Source of the DNA: Glutamicibacter protophormiae
Lineage (GTDB): Bacteria > Actinomycetota > Actinomycetes > Actinomycetales > Micrococcaceae
Length of the DNA: 64,000 nt
Assembly: GCF_014647495.1 (NCBI RefSeq)
Contig: NZ_BMPH01000016.1
Span: forward strand, 1-64,000
Direction: 5' to 3'
Below, in pieces: positions 1 through 8,456 of the stretch. Both the position numbers and the translations under genes were made by a program. Numbering within the stretch: the stretch's first letter is position 1; each line of letters begins with the position of its first letter. Below the pieces are notes generated by a model. It had not been told where the DNA came from. It ran no database searches and saw nothing but the letters and a program-made list of their open reading frames with translations.

Positions 1-173
1 TTTGGCGACATGCCCGGGATCCGGGGTGTTGGGTTTAGGCGGTTACACTCTGAATTCTGAAGAGCCAGATTCCCGTCCTGTTCAGGAGGCTTTGTTGAGG
101 TCACGTGTATTAGGACTTATGCATCTAGCTAAACGACCGAACAAAAGAATGTTAAGTCTGCGATTTGAAGCTG
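1..173. other. No recognisable gene at window edge
   Basis: The first 173 bases lie downstream of the repair gene that ends at 174. I see no coding frame with family resemblance, no clear hairpin terminator and no repeat. It may hold the end or the promoter of a gene outside the window. Confidence 0.4.
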
Positions 174-803
174 TCAGAACAGGGTGGCTTCGCCGCCGTC
201 GAAGTCCGGGTTCTCCAGCTTCAGCAGCCGGGTCTTGATGCCCAGTCCCCCGAGATAGCCTCCCAGCGAGCCGTCCGTGCGCAGCACACGGTGGCAGGGA
301 AGCACGATGGGCAGCGGGTTCGTGGCGCACGCCGAGCCGACAGCCCGCACCGCCTTCGGCTTGCCGATGTGCTCGGCCACCTGGGCGTAGCTCTGGGTCT
401 GCCCATAGGCGATGTGGCCCAGCTCCAGCTGCACCTGCCGGCGGAACTCGGTGGAAAGCCGCAGGTCCAGCGGCAGGCTGAACTCCTGCAGCGTGCCGGA
501 GAAGTACTGATCGAGCTGCCTGGCCGCGTCGTCGAGCGATCGGTCGTCCTTCAGGATCCGCGGGCCCACCTTGTGCGCGAGCGCCTCGAGGATGCGCTCA
601 TGTCCCTCGGTTTCAAAGGCCACCCGGACCAGCCCGGCCTCGGTGGAGGCCAGCAGCAGCCGGCCGATCGGGCTGTCGACAATGCGGTAGGAGATTTCGA
701 TCAGCTGCTGGCTGCGGGCATCATGAACAAATTTTTTGTTCAGTTCCGCCAGGATCCGCGCTTCGTCCTGCGTCGCGGGGACGGCTGCAATCCGTTCGCT
801 CAT
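174..803 (-). CDS. ogt: Methylated-DNA--[protein]-cysteine S-methyltransferase
   Basis: Suicide repair protein of 209 residues that moves the alkyl group from O6-alkylguanine (and O4-alkylthymine) in DNA to its own cysteine. The family active site PCHRV is visible in IVLPCHRVLR, preceded by the helix with SYAQVAEHIGKPKAVRAVGSA that holds the flipped-base region, and followed by GGYLGGLGIKTRLLKLE. The N-terminal 35 residues before the methyltransferase fold are longer than in short family members. Its ATG shares four bases with the stop of the upstream sigma-factor gene, so the two are translationally coupled. I chose this start because of that ATGA junction; a longer open frame upstream is only the sigma gene read out of frame. 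Function is secure; the link to sigma-controlled expression is inference. Confidence 0.93.
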   Translation of the reverse strand: MSERIAAVPATQDEARILAELNKKFVHDARSQQLIEISYRIVDSPIGRLLLASTEAGLVRVAFETEGHERILEALAHKVGPRILKDDRSLDDAARQLDQYFSGTLQEFSLPLDLRLSTEFRRQVQLELGHIAYGQTQSYAQVAEHIGKPKAVRAVGSACATNPLPIVLPCHRVLRTDGSLGGYLGGLGIKTRLLKLENPDFDGGEATLF

Positions 804-1297
804 GACAACTCCTCCAGCATCTGTGCATGCTTCCATTGGGCACGCAGGTTCTTGATCCCGTCGCTGCCCGCCCGGCGGGCGGCCGCTTCGGAACCGGAAA
901 GGACCTGTGCGATCTGCGCGTAGCTCAACCCGCCCAAGTACCGGTAGGCGAGCACGAAACGCTGCTTCGGAGGCAGCGCATTGAGCGCCTGCCACAGTTC
1001 CCGATCCATGATCCTGGCTTCGGGCAGCCCCGCCCGGCCGGCTTCTGCCTCGGGCAGCATCTCGGTCAACACCTCGGGATGGTTCTTGCGCAGCTCGTCG
1101 ATGGCCTTGCGGTGGGCGATGGTCACCAGCCATGCCTGCACGTTGGCATCCTCCGGAAGATCCGGATAGGCCTTGAGGGCGGAGAGGAACGTTTCCGACC
1201 ACGCATCCTGGGCGCGATGCTCGTCAAGCAGGGCGCGGCACACGCGCAACACGGTCAGCCCATGGTCTTGGACGATCCGTTCGAACGGTATCTGCAT
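800..1297 (-). CDS. RNA polymerase sigma-70 family factor (ECF-like)
   Basis: Protein of 165 residues with the two-domain plan of small alternative sigma factors. A sigma2 region is seen around residues 20-75 (WSETFLSALKAY then NVQAWLVTIAHRKAIDELR), and a sigma4 helix-turn-helix near the C-terminus (ALNALPPKQRFVLAYRYLGG, then LSYAQIAQVL). The start chosen is the ATG behind GGGAGAG; further upstream reading lacks sigma similarity. No anti-sigma gene is adjacent. Instead the stop overlaps the start of the alkyltransferase gene. An alkylation or general DNA-damage response role is therefore suggested by context only; the sequence does not show what activates it. Confidence 0.85.
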   Translation of the reverse strand: MQIPFERIVQDHGLTVLRVCRALLDEHRAQDAWSETFLSALKAYPDLPEDANVQAWLVTIAHRKAIDELRKNHPEVLTEMLPEAEAGRAGLPEARIMDRELWQALNALPPKQRFVLAYRYLGGLSYAQIAQVLSGSEAAARRAGSDGIKNLRAQWKHAQMLEELS

Positions 1298-1421
1298 GGC
1301 TCTCCCGGCAGCTGCTTCCCCTTGCGGGCTCTCACCTTGTAAACGTACCGCAGGCTCGGTTTGTGAGGTCGGGCGCGAAAAATTTTCCTCCGCGGTATCA
1401 AGGTGCAGGCGTGGAAGCCGG

Positions 1422-1982
1422 TTACAGACGCACCGGATCCGTGTCAGCGGCGATTTCTTCCAGCCGCTCCAGGTCGATGTCAATCACTTCGCCGTTATCG
1501 ACGCCTTGGGCTTGCTTGCCGCCGGCGAGCGCATCGCGGATCACGCGCATGGTGGCCCCGTGGCTGACGATCATGATCCTGCGCCCCTCGTGTTCCTGCA
1601 CCAGCTGCAGCAGCGCGGGCAGGGCCCGGTCCAGGATCTGCCGGTGGGTTTCGAGCTCGTGCTGCACCTCGGCGGCTTCCAGGTCGCTGACCTCTGCCAT
1701 GATACGCCCCTCCAGCGGGCCGAAACTCCGCTCAATCAGGGGGTGCACCGCCGGGCCGGTCTCGGCCCCGAGCTGCTCGGCGATCAGCGCCGCGGTCTCC
1801 TGCGCGCGGGCCAGCGGGGAGGCCAGCAGCAGGTCCCAGCCCCTGCCCTTCAGAAAGCGTCCAAGGCTGCGCGCCTGGTGGCGCCCGGTGTCATTCAGCT
1901 CGATGTCCGTGCGGCCCTGCAGGCGGCCAGCCAGGTTCCAGTCGGTTTGCCCATGTCGTACCAGTGCCAGCGCAGTGTCCAT
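1422..1982 (-). CDS. Histidine phosphatase family protein
   Basis: Protein of 186 residues of the phosphoglycerate-mutase-like histidine phosphatase superfamily. The phosphorylated-His motif RHGQTDWN sits at the N-terminus, followed by GRLQGRTDIELNDTGRHQA, LASPLARAQETA, and the second catalytic histidine in IVSHGATMRV. The substrate cannot be read from the sequence; relatives act on phosphoglycerate, phosphosugars or alpha-ribazole phosphate. The start is the ATG at 1982, supported by a TATGCT hexamer six bases upstream. A longer frame extends upstream but would cross that promoter. Confidence 0.88.
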   Translation of the reverse strand: MDTALALVRHGQTDWNLAGRLQGRTDIELNDTGRHQARSLGRFLKGRGWDLLLASPLARAQETAALIAEQLGAETGPAVHPLIERSFGPLEGRIMAEVSDLEAAEVQHELETHRQILDRALPALLQLVQEHEGRRIMIVSHGATMRVIRDALAGGKQAQGVDNGEVIDIDLERLEEIAADTDPVRL

Positions 1983-1994
1983 GACTCGAGCATA
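1983..1994 (-). promoter_or_regulatory. Leaderless -10 element for histidine phosphatase gene
   Basis: TATGCT at 1989-1994 (minus strand) ends six bases before the ATG at 1982. This is the TANNNT-to-start spacing expected when transcription begins at the start codon. No Shine-Dalgarno sequence precedes the ATG. Confidence 0.5.
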
Positions 1995-2098
1995 AGCGCA
2001 GCGCAAAGGTATCGAATAATCTCCGGCAAAGGAAGCAATACGCAACGTTACGACTCATAGTTGGGTCATTTTCGGTCATGTTGCGAAGATTGTTACAA

Positions 2099-2187
2099 CC
2101 ATCCCGAGCGGCCGAGAGATCTGGTTCGATGACGCCGCAGCAACCTGCCACAGCCGGTGGATACGGTGCTACCGCCAGAAACGATGG
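2099..2187 (+). promoter_or_regulatory. SAM riboswitch (SAM-I or SAM-I/IV variant type)
   Basis: The leader of metY carries the conserved core of S-adenosylmethionine riboswitches: GAGCGGCCGAGAGATCTGG, GATGACGCCGCAGCAACC, then GGTGCTACCGCCAGA. The closing helix P1 is visible as CCATC at 2099-2103 pairing with GATGG at 2183-2187. It lies about 115 bases before the metY start, so methionine or SAM sufficiency probably lowers MetY expression. I cannot tell the classical SAM-I fold from the actinobacterial SAM-I/IV variant by eye. Confidence 0.82.
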
Positions 2188-2302
2188 AGCTGCTTTCCGC
2201 CTACCCGGCGCTGAAGCGACATTGAACCGGGATTCCTGCCTCGATGGCTTCCGTGCCCCGCGCGGAGGTCAAAAACGTATCGACAAGGAGTCAAAAGCCA
2301 CC

Positions 2303-3670
2303 ATGGCAGACCACAAGTTTGGATTCCGCACCCGCGCGCTGCACGCCGGCGGCACCCCCGATGCCGAACACGGCGCCCGCGCGGTGCCGATCTACCAGAG
2401 CACCTCATTCGTCTTCAAGGACGCAGACGACGCGGCGAACTTGTTCGCCCTGCAGAAGTACGGCAACATCTATTCGCGCATCGGCAACCCCACCGTGGCC
2501 GCGTTCGAGGAACGCATGGCCTCGCTGGAAGGCGGCATCGGCGCGGTAGCCACCGGCTCCGGCATGGCCGCGGAGTTCGTCACCTTCGCCGCGCTGGCCC
2601 AGGCCGGCGACCACATCGTGGCCTCGGCCAAGCTCTACGGCGGCACCATCACGCAGCTGGACGTCTCGCTGCGCCGCTTCGGCATCGACACCACCTTCAT
2701 CGATTCCAACGACCCGGCCGATTTCGAGGCAGCGATCCAGGAGAACACCAAGGCCGTCTACACCGAGGTCGTGGCCAACCCGTCCGGCGACATCGCGGAC
2801 CTGGCCGGGCTGGCCGACGTGGCGCACCGCCACGACATCCCGCTGGTGGTCGACTCCACGCTGACCCCGCCGTACATCCTGCGCCCGATCGAGCACGGCG
2901 CGGACATCGTGATCCATTCGGCCACCAAGTTCATCGGCGGGCACGGCACGACCCTGGGCGGCGTGGTCATCGAGTCCGGCACCTTCAACTGGGGCAACGG
3001 CAAGTTCCCGACCATGACCGAACCGGTGGCCAGCTACGGCAAGGTCTCCTGGTGGGCCAACTTCGGCGAATACGGCTTCCTGACCAAGCTGCGCAGCGAG
3101 CAGCTGCGCGACTTCGGCCCGGCGCTGCCGGCGCAGTCCGCCTTCCAGCTGCTGCAGGGCCTGGAGACCCTGCCCCAGCGCATGGACAACCACCTGGCCA
3201 ACGCCAAGCAGGTCGCCGCCTGGCTGGAAGCCGACGAGCGCGTCACCTACGTGAACTACGCGGGGCTTGAATCCCACCCGCAGCACGAGCAGGCCTCCAA
3301 GCTGCTGCCGATGGGCGTCGGCTCGGTCTTCAGCTTCGGCGTCAAGGGCGGCCGCGAGGCCGGCGCCAAGTTCATCGACGCGCTGCAGCTGGCAAGCCAC
3401 CTGGCGAACATCGGCGATGCCCGCACCCTGGTGCTGCACCCGGCGTCGACCACCCACCAGCAGCTCAGCGGCGAACAGCTGCTCGCCGCCGGCGTTCCGG
3501 AGGACCTGATCCGCCTGTCGGTCGGCTTGGAGGACGTCGAGGACATTCTCTGGGACCTGGACCAGGCGCTGTCCGCCTCGCAGGAGGGCTCGTTGGAGTC
3601 CGATTTCGCGGCACCGACCTATGACGGGGCATCCTGCGCCGTTCCCGTTGCTTCGAAGGGAGCCAACTAA
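2303..3670 (+). CDS. metY: O-acetylhomoserine (O-acetylserine) sulfhydrylase
   Basis: PLP enzyme of 455 residues of the Cys/Met metabolism family. It joins sulfide to O-acetylhomoserine to give homocysteine, the direct sulfhydrylation route to methionine. Visible family features are RALHAGGTPD near the N-terminus, PIYQSTSF, YSRIGNPT, the PLP-lysine segment HSATKFIGGHGTTLGG, and the C-terminal LSVGLEDVEDILWDL. The start is the ATG at 2303 with AAGGAG 12 bases upstream and sits after the SAM riboswitch. The stop codon shares one base with the next gene's ATG. The riboswitch and family both place it in methionine synthesis; whether it also uses O-acetylserine is not resolved. Confidence 0.94.
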   Translation: MADHKFGFRTRALHAGGTPDAEHGARAVPIYQSTSFVFKDADDAANLFALQKYGNIYSRIGNPTVAAFEERMASLEGGIGAVATGSGMAAEFVTFAALAQAGDHIVASAKLYGGTITQLDVSLRRFGIDTTFIDSNDPADFEAAIQENTKAVYTEVVANPSGDIADLAGLADVAHRHDIPLVVDSTLTPPYILRPIEHGADIVIHSATKFIGGHGTTLGGVVIESGTFNWGNGKFPTMTEPVASYGKVSWWANFGEYGFLTKLRSEQLRDFGPALPAQSAFQLLQGLETLPQRMDNHLANAKQVAAWLEADERVTYVNYAGLESHPQHEQASKLLPMGVGSVFSFGVKGGREAGAKFIDALQLASHLANIGDARTLVLHPASTTHQQLSGEQLLAAGVPEDLIRLSVGLEDVEDILWDLDQALSASQEGSLESDFAAPTYDGASCAVPVASKGAN

Positions 3671-4164
3671 TGAGCACCGCTGAACGCACCTGGCAGGGCC
3701 CGGGCGCCGCAGAACGCCTGAACATCCTGCGCGAAACCAAAACCATCGCGATTGTCGGCGCCTCGAACAAGCCCTCGCGCGCCAGCTACTTCGTGGCCAC
3801 CTACCTGCTGTCCTCCTCGAAGTACAAGGTGTACTTCATCAACCCGGTACTGGACGAGATCCTGGGTGAGCCGGTGTACAAGTCGCTGGCCGACCTGCCC
3901 GAGTCACCGGACCTGGTCGAGGTGTTCCGCAAGCATGACGACATCCCCGGCGTGCTGGACGAGGCGCTGGCGGTCGGGGCGAAGACCCTGTGGCTGCAGC
4001 TGGGCACCTGGCATGAAGAGGTGGCCCATCGCGCCGAGGCCGCGGGCTTGAACGTGGTCATGGACCGCTGCGTGAAGATCGAGCATGCGCGCTTCCACGG
4101 CGGGCTGCGCCTGGCCGGTTTCAACACCGGCGTGATTTCCTCCAAGCGCCAGCTGCTGGCCTAG
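3670..4164 (+). CDS. CoA-binding protein (YccU-like Rossmann domain)
   Basis: Protein of 164 residues made of a single CoA-binding Rossmann-type domain like those of YccU/YbbO and the succinyl-CoA synthetase alpha subunit. A glycine-containing nucleotide loop is seen in TIAIVGASNKPSRASY, with later conserved parts KVYFINP, DLVEVFR, ALAVGAKTLWLQLG and VVMDRCVKIEH. Its ATG overlaps the metY stop by one base (TAATG), so it is co-translated with MetY. The biochemical role is unknown; the linkage suggests help in sulfur amino-acid metabolism. Confidence 0.85.
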   Translation: MSTAERTWQGPGAAERLNILRETKTIAIVGASNKPSRASYFVATYLLSSSKYKVYFINPVLDEILGEPVYKSLADLPESPDLVEVFRKHDDIPGVLDEALAVGAKTLWLQLGTWHEEVAHRAEAAGLNVVMDRCVKIEHARFHGGLRLAGFNTGVISSKRQLLA

Positions 4165-4178
4165 GAAATCCCCGGACG

Positions 4179-4225
4179 AACACAGCGGTGCCGCCCTTCT
4201 GCATGAAGGGCGGCACCGCTGTGTT
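4179..4225. terminator. Bidirectional rho-independent terminator
   Basis: A 21-base perfect stem (AACACAGCGGTGCCGCCCTTC and its complement) around the loop TGCAT, between the convergent metY operon and the iron-binding lipoprotein gene. The plus strand ends in a T-rich stretch (GTTTGTCTTCTTT). Confidence 0.9.
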
Positions 4226-4239
4226 TGTCTTCTTTGGCG

Positions 4240-5274
4240 CTACTTGACCAGGTAGCCGCGCAGGTCGTCCAGGATCTGGTTGGCGCCGGTCGGGCCCAGG
4301 CCCAGGAACCAGACGTCGTCGTTCACGCGGATGGCATGTTCGTCCTTGACCGCCTGCAGCTGGCCCCAGAGTGGACCTTCCACCGCGGCCTTCTCGCCGG
4401 TGGCCTCGGGCGTTCCGTAGGAGGTGTAGAACAGCCAGTCGGCATCGGCATCGGCCAGGTTCTCCGCGGAGATTTCAGCGGCCAGGTCGTCGATGTTCTG
4501 GTTCTCCGGGCGGGAGAATCCGGCGTCGGCCAGGATCACGCCGATCAGCGACTTGTTGGCATACAGGCGGATCTTCTCCGGCATGAAGCGCAGCAGGGAA
4601 ATCTTCGGATCGCCCTCCACGTCCTCATTCAGCGCAGTGGCCTTGGTCTGGTAGTCGTTCAGCACTGAAACCGCCTTGGTTTCCTCGCCCAGCGACTCGC
4701 CGGCCAGCAGGAAGTTCTCCTTCCACGGGAAGCCAGGGCGGATGGAGAAGACGGTCGGGGCGATCTGGTTGAGCTGGCTGTACAGCTTGTCTGCGCGCAG
4801 CTGGGAGCCGATGATCAGATCCGGGTTCAGCGCGGCGATGGCCTCCAGGTTCAGCTCCTGGATGGTGCCTACGGTTTTGGCATCCTTGACCTCGTCGGCC
4901 AGATAGCTCGGCACGGAGTTCGCGCCTTCGGTGGAAGGGATGCCCACCGGGGTGATGCCCAGGGATAGCACGGCATCCAGCTCGCCGGTATCCAGCACCA
5001 CCACGCGCTGCGGCTTGGCCGGGATTTCGGTGGTGCCGTTGGCGTGGGCCACGGTGCGGGGGAACTGGCCGGCTTCGGCGTCCGAACCGAACTTGGCGGT
5101 TTCCGCATCCGCGGTTGTGAAGCTCTGGCCGCCCACGGCCACGTCCTTGTTGCCGGCGTTGGAGTCGGAGGTGCTGGTAGCCGCGCCGCAGCCGGCGGTG
5201 ACTGCAACCATGAGTGCAGCGGTGGCGCCGAGGATGGTGCGGCCCCACGAGGTACGAGTATTCAAGAAATTCAC
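4240..5274 (-). CDS. Iron-siderophore ABC transporter substrate-binding lipoprotein
   Basis: Protein of 344 residues of the class III (FecB/FhuD-like) periplasmic binding family, here membrane-tethered. A lipoprotein signal ends in VTAGC with Cys29 as the lipidated residue. The body shows KPQRVVVLDTGELDAVLSLGI, the first lobe, then LEAIAALNPDLIIGSQ and, after the linker helix, the second lobe ending DDVWFLGLGPTGANQILDDL. The start is GTG, with TATATT six bases upstream and a candidate iron-box next to it. The divergent neighbours are two FecCD permeases, so the set is a ferric siderophore importer. Substrate identity is unknown. Confidence 0.92.
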   Translation of the reverse strand: MNFLNTRTSWGRTILGATAALMVAVTAGCGAATSTSDSNAGNKDVAVGGQSFTTADAETAKFGSDAEAGQFPRTVAHANGTTEIPAKPQRVVVLDTGELDAVLSLGITPVGIPSTEGANSVPSYLADEVKDAKTVGTIQELNLEAIAALNPDLIIGSQLRADKLYSQLNQIAPTVFSIRPGFPWKENFLLAGESLGEETKAVSVLNDYQTKATALNEDVEGDPKISLLRFMPEKIRLYANKSLIGVILADAGFSRPENQNIDDLAAEISAENLADADADWLFYTSYGTPEATGEKAAVEGPLWGQLQAVKDEHAIRVNDDVWFLGLGPTGANQILDDLRGYLVK

Positions 5275-5286
5275 AACGCCAATATA
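5275..5286 (-). promoter_or_regulatory. Leaderless -10 element for siderophore-binding gene
   Basis: TATATT at 5281-5286 (minus strand) ends exactly six bases before the GTG start at 5274. No ribosome-binding site is present, so the mRNA probably starts at the GTG. Confidence 0.5.
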
Positions 5287-5308
5287 CCGTATTCATTGGC
5301 GTCGAATG

Positions 5309-5327
5309 ATAGGTAAGCATCATCTAC
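5309..5327. promoter_or_regulatory. Candidate DtxR/IdeR iron box
   Basis: ATAGGTAAGCATCATCTAC matches the 19-bp IdeR/DtxR consensus (TTAGGTTAGGCTAACCTAA) at about two thirds of positions, with the left half-site best kept. It overlaps the expected -35 region of the binding-protein promoter and lies upstream of the divergent permease genes, so iron repression of both is plausible. The right half is degenerate. Confidence 0.5.
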
Positions 5328-5390
5328 CGCAACATTCGCGATAAGGTGTTCCAGTCACCGTTCTCAGCGTGAAAGTGCGACTCCCCCACC

Positions 5391-6425
5391 GTGAAGACCT
5401 TATCTCCACCCGATGATTTGCAACGCAGCAAGTCACCGAGCAAACATTTGTTGATTCTCGGAATGCTGGCGGTCCTGCTGGTCGCACTGGCCGCCGCGTC
5501 GTTGACCATCGGCTCAAAATCCCTAAGCCTAGAACAAATCTTTTCGGCGCTGGCCGATCCCGCGGAATCCGTTGAGCGCAGCCTCATCCTGTCTTCGCGC
5601 TTGCCCCGCGCGCTGCTGGCGGTCCTCGCCGGCGCCGGGCTGGGTGTGGCGGGGCTGCTGGCCCAATCGCTGACCCGCAACCCGCTGGCCGAACCGGGCA
5701 TCCTGGGCGTCAACGCCGGCGCCTCGCTGGCCATCGTGACCGCGGTCGGGTTCCTGGGGGTTTCGGGTTTTGCCGGCTACGTATCCTTCGCCTTCCTCGG
5801 CGCGCTGCTCACCGCCGCTCTGGTCTACCTGATCGGCCGCCCCCGCGCAGGATCCTCGGACCCGGTGCGCCTGGTGCTCTCAGGGGTGGCCATCGGCGCG
5901 ATTTTCACCGGCCTCGGCACCGCCTTGTCGCTGGTGCGCCCGCAGGCCTTCGACCAGCTGCGCGCCTGGACCATCGGTTCCCTGCAGGGCAGGGATGCCT
6001 CCATCATCGTTCCGCTGGCGCTGCTGACTGCCGTCGGAATCCTGCTCGCGGCGCTCTGCGCGCGATCGCTGGACGGGCTGGCGCTGGGAGACGACGCGGC
6101 CACCGCGCTGGGTGTCAACGTCCGCAACACCCGCATCCTGGTGCTGGTCGCCATCACCGTCCTGGCCGCCTCGGCCACCGCCGCCGTGGGCGCCATCGGC
6201 TTCATCGGCCTGATGGCGCCGCACGCCGCGCGCCGGCTGGCCGGATCCGGCACGGGCTGGGTCATGGCCTATACCTGCCTGCTGGCGCCCATGCTCCTGC
6301 TGGTTGCCGACGTGCTGGGCCGCGTCATGCTTCCCGGCGAACTGCAGGCCGGCGTGGTCTGCGCGTTCATCGGGGCGCCGCTGCTGATCATGCTGGCCCG
6401 CAGCCCCAAGGCGGCGGCCCTGTGA
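5391..6425 (+). CDS. FecCD-family iron-siderophore ABC permease
   Basis: Integral membrane protein of 344 residues, about nine to ten hydrophobic segments. Family signatures include RLPRALLAVLAGAGLGVAG, LTRNPLAEPGILGVNAGA, and late GAIGFIGLMAPHAARRLAG, the coupling loop facing the ATPase. It pairs with the second permease, whose GTG start overlaps its stop by four bases. The start is GTG with no convincing ribosome-binding site. No ATP-binding subunit is encoded near, so the pair must borrow one from elsewhere. Confidence 0.92.
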   Translation: MKTLSPPDDLQRSKSPSKHLLILGMLAVLLVALAAASLTIGSKSLSLEQIFSALADPAESVERSLILSSRLPRALLAVLAGAGLGVAGLLAQSLTRNPLAEPGILGVNAGASLAIVTAVGFLGVSGFAGYVSFAFLGALLTAALVYLIGRPRAGSSDPVRLVLSGVAIGAIFTGLGTALSLVRPQAFDQLRAWTIGSLQGRDASIIVPLALLTAVGILLAALCARSLDGLALGDDAATALGVNVRNTRILVLVAITVLAASATAAVGAIGFIGLMAPHAARRLAGSGTGWVMAYTCLLAPMLLLVADVLGRVMLPGELQAGVVCAFIGAPLLIMLARSPKAAAL

Positions 6426-7450
6426 GCATCGCATCGGCCAACAGGACCCGGACGCTCAAGCGCTCCACCCGCTCCCGCTCTGTCGGGCTGGCGCTGGGGG
6501 CCGCGGCCCTGCTGGCGACCGTGTTTGCGGTCTCCGGCGGCGAATATTCCATCACCCCGTGGCGTGTGCTGACGATCCTCTTCGGCGGCGGCGAGGGGCT
6601 TGAGACCACCGTCGTCTGGCAATGGCGCATGCCGCGCGCAACCGCCGCGCTGGTGTTCGGCGCCGGGCTTGCCGTATCCGGCGCGGTCTTCCAGACGCTG
6701 ACCCGCAACCCGCTGGGATCCCCGGACATCATCGGCTTCTCCACCGGCGCCTATACCGGCGCGCTGGTGATGCTGACCGTACTCGGCGGCGGCTTCCTCG
6801 CCACCAGCCTGGGTGCGCTGGCCGGCGGCCTGCTGACCGCCTTCGTGGTCTACCTGCTAGCCTGGCGCAACGGCACCCACGGCTTCCGGCTGATCCTGGT
6901 GGGCATCGGCGTCTCCGCGGTGCTCGCCTCGTTCAACCACTACCTGGTGCTGCGCGCGGAACTGGACGTGGCCATGGCCGCCGCCGTGTGGGGCGCCGGC
7001 ACCTTGAACGGCGTGACCTGGGCCGGGGTGATTCCGGTATCCATTGTCGTGCTCGCGTCCCTGGCCGCGGTGCTGGTCGGCTCGAAGTCGCTGCAGATGC
7101 TGCAGATGGGAGACGACCTGGCCAGCGCTTTGGGCATGAAGGTCGAACGCACCAAGCTGGTGCTGGTGACGCTGGCGGTCCTGCTGGTTTCCGCGGTGAC
7201 TGCCTTGGCCGGCCCGATTGCGTTCGTGGCGCTGGTCGCCCCGCAGCTGGCGCGGCGCCTGGTGGGCGGGGGCTCGCTGAACCTGATCCCCACGGCACTG
7301 ACCGGGGCGTTCCTGCTGGCGCTGGGAGACCTGCTGGCCCAACAGCTGTTCGCCCCGATCCAGCTGCCGGTGGGTGTGGTCACCGTGTGCATCGGCGGCA
7401 TCTATCTGGTGTATCTGCTTAACCGCGGGACCCAGCGGATCCGCGGGTAG
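6422..7450 (+). CDS. FecCD-family iron-siderophore ABC permease, second subunit
   Basis: Membrane protein of 342 residues, partner of the preceding permease. Visible landmarks are WRMPRATAALVFGAGLAVSG, LTRNPLGSPDIIGFSTGA, LGMKVERTKLVLV, and the ATPase-coupling segment GPIAFVALVAPQLARRLVG. The GTGA overlap with the upstream stop implies translational coupling and equal stoichiometry, as expected for the heterodimeric membrane part of a BtuCD-type importer. It is the last gene of this short operon; the next gene is an unrelated lipoprotein starting about 150 bases on. Confidence 0.92.
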   Translation: MSIASANRTRTLKRSTRSRSVGLALGAAALLATVFAVSGGEYSITPWRVLTILFGGGEGLETTVVWQWRMPRATAALVFGAGLAVSGAVFQTLTRNPLGSPDIIGFSTGAYTGALVMLTVLGGGFLATSLGALAGGLLTAFVVYLLAWRNGTHGFRLILVGIGVSAVLASFNHYLVLRAELDVAMAAAVWGAGTLNGVTWAGVIPVSIVVLASLAAVLVGSKSLQMLQMGDDLASALGMKVERTKLVLVTLAVLLVSAVTALAGPIAFVALVAPQLARRLVGGGSLNLIPTALTGAFLLALGDLLAQQLFAPIQLPVGVVTVCIGGIYLVYLLNRGTQRIRG

Positions 7451-7598
7451 CGCGCCTCACGCCCGACTGAGACCCGGGGCACACCAATGCCCGGAATCCC
7501 GGGGGTTTTGCCCCGTTTTGATAACGATTCGGTGGAGTTTGCGGCGGGTGCGGTCCGCCAGTTTGAAAACCGCCGCCCCGGCGCGGGAAGGTTGGCTC

Positions 7599-8456
7599 AT
7601 GCCTTCCCTTTCCCGCCGCTTTGCGGTGCTCCCTGCCCTCGCGTCCGCACTGCTGCTGGCTTCCTGCGCTGCGCAGGCCCCGGCCGAGGACGGGTTCGCC
7701 AAGCAGGCGGCGCAGAAGCTGCTTCCGGGACAGGAAAGCCCGCGGATTTCCGGCTCGACCGGAGTGCTGGCGCAGGCCGCACCCGACGTGCCCGCTGTCG
7801 TGGCCCCGGCAGGACCGCTGCGGCTGCATCCTCGCCCCGAGGTCGACTGCGACCAGGCCAAGTGCGTGGCGCTGACCTTCGACGACGGACCGGGCCGCCA
7901 CACCGAGCGGCTGCTGGACCATCTGGCCGCCGCGGACACCCCGGCGACGTTCTACCTGCTGGGGCAGAACGCCCAGAAGTATCCGCAGACCCTGCGCCGC
8001 ATGGTCGTCGAGGGGCACCAGCTGGGCAGCCACACCCATGACCACAAGGCGCTCACGTCACTGAGTAGCTCGCAGATCACCCATGAGATCGACACGGCAG
8101 CGGCCATCATCAAGGACCTGAGCGGAATTTACCCCAACACGGTGCGTCCGCCCTACGGCGCGCACAACACCCAGGTGGATGCGCTGATCGATGCCCCGCT
8201 GGTGCTGTGGGATGTGGACACGCTGGACTGGAAGCACCGCGACCCGGCCAAGGTCGCGAGCATCGCCATGAAGGAAGTGCGCGACGGATCGATCATCCTG
8301 ATGCACGATATCCATGAGAGCACCGTCAAGGCCGTGCCCGAGCTCGTCAGGCAGCTCAAGCGGCAGGGCTACACCCCGGTCACCGTCGACGAGCTGTTCG
8401 ACGGGCAGGACTTCAACAGCTCCACCGCCTACACCAGCCGCAACCAGATCCGCTAA
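7599..8456 (+). CDS. Polysaccharide deacetylase family lipoprotein (NodB domain)
   Basis: Protein of 285 residues exported as a lipoprotein (LLASC, Cys23), with a NodB/CE4 domain from about residue 85. The metal and catalytic motifs are all visible: TFDDGPG, the HxxxH triad in SHTHDHK, RPPYGAHN, LWDVDTLDW and IILMHDIHES. CE4 enzymes remove acetyl groups from N-acetylglucosamine or N-acetylmuramic acid in cell-wall polymers or chitin oligomers. The start is the ATG behind GGGAAGG. A paralogue with the same core lies at 15968-16726. Which polymer is the substrate cannot be read here. Confidence 0.92.
   Translation: MPSLSRRFAVLPALASALLLASCAAQAPAEDGFAKQAAQKLLPGQESPRISGSTGVLAQAAPDVPAVVAPAGPLRLHPRPEVDCDQAKCVALTFDDGPGRHTERLLDHLAAADTPATFYLLGQNAQKYPQTLRRMVVEGHQLGSHTHDHKALTSLSSSQITHEIDTAAAIIKDLSGIYPNTVRPPYGAHNTQVDALIDAPLVLWDVDTLDWKHRDPAKVASIAMKEVRDGSIILMHDIHESTVKAVPELVRQLKRQGYTPVTVDELFDGQDFNSSTAYTSRNQIR

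Noticed and set aside
2-238. A 78-codon plus-strand frame at the window start
   Set aside because: It runs antisense into the alkyltransferase gene and has no family features or ribosome-binding site.
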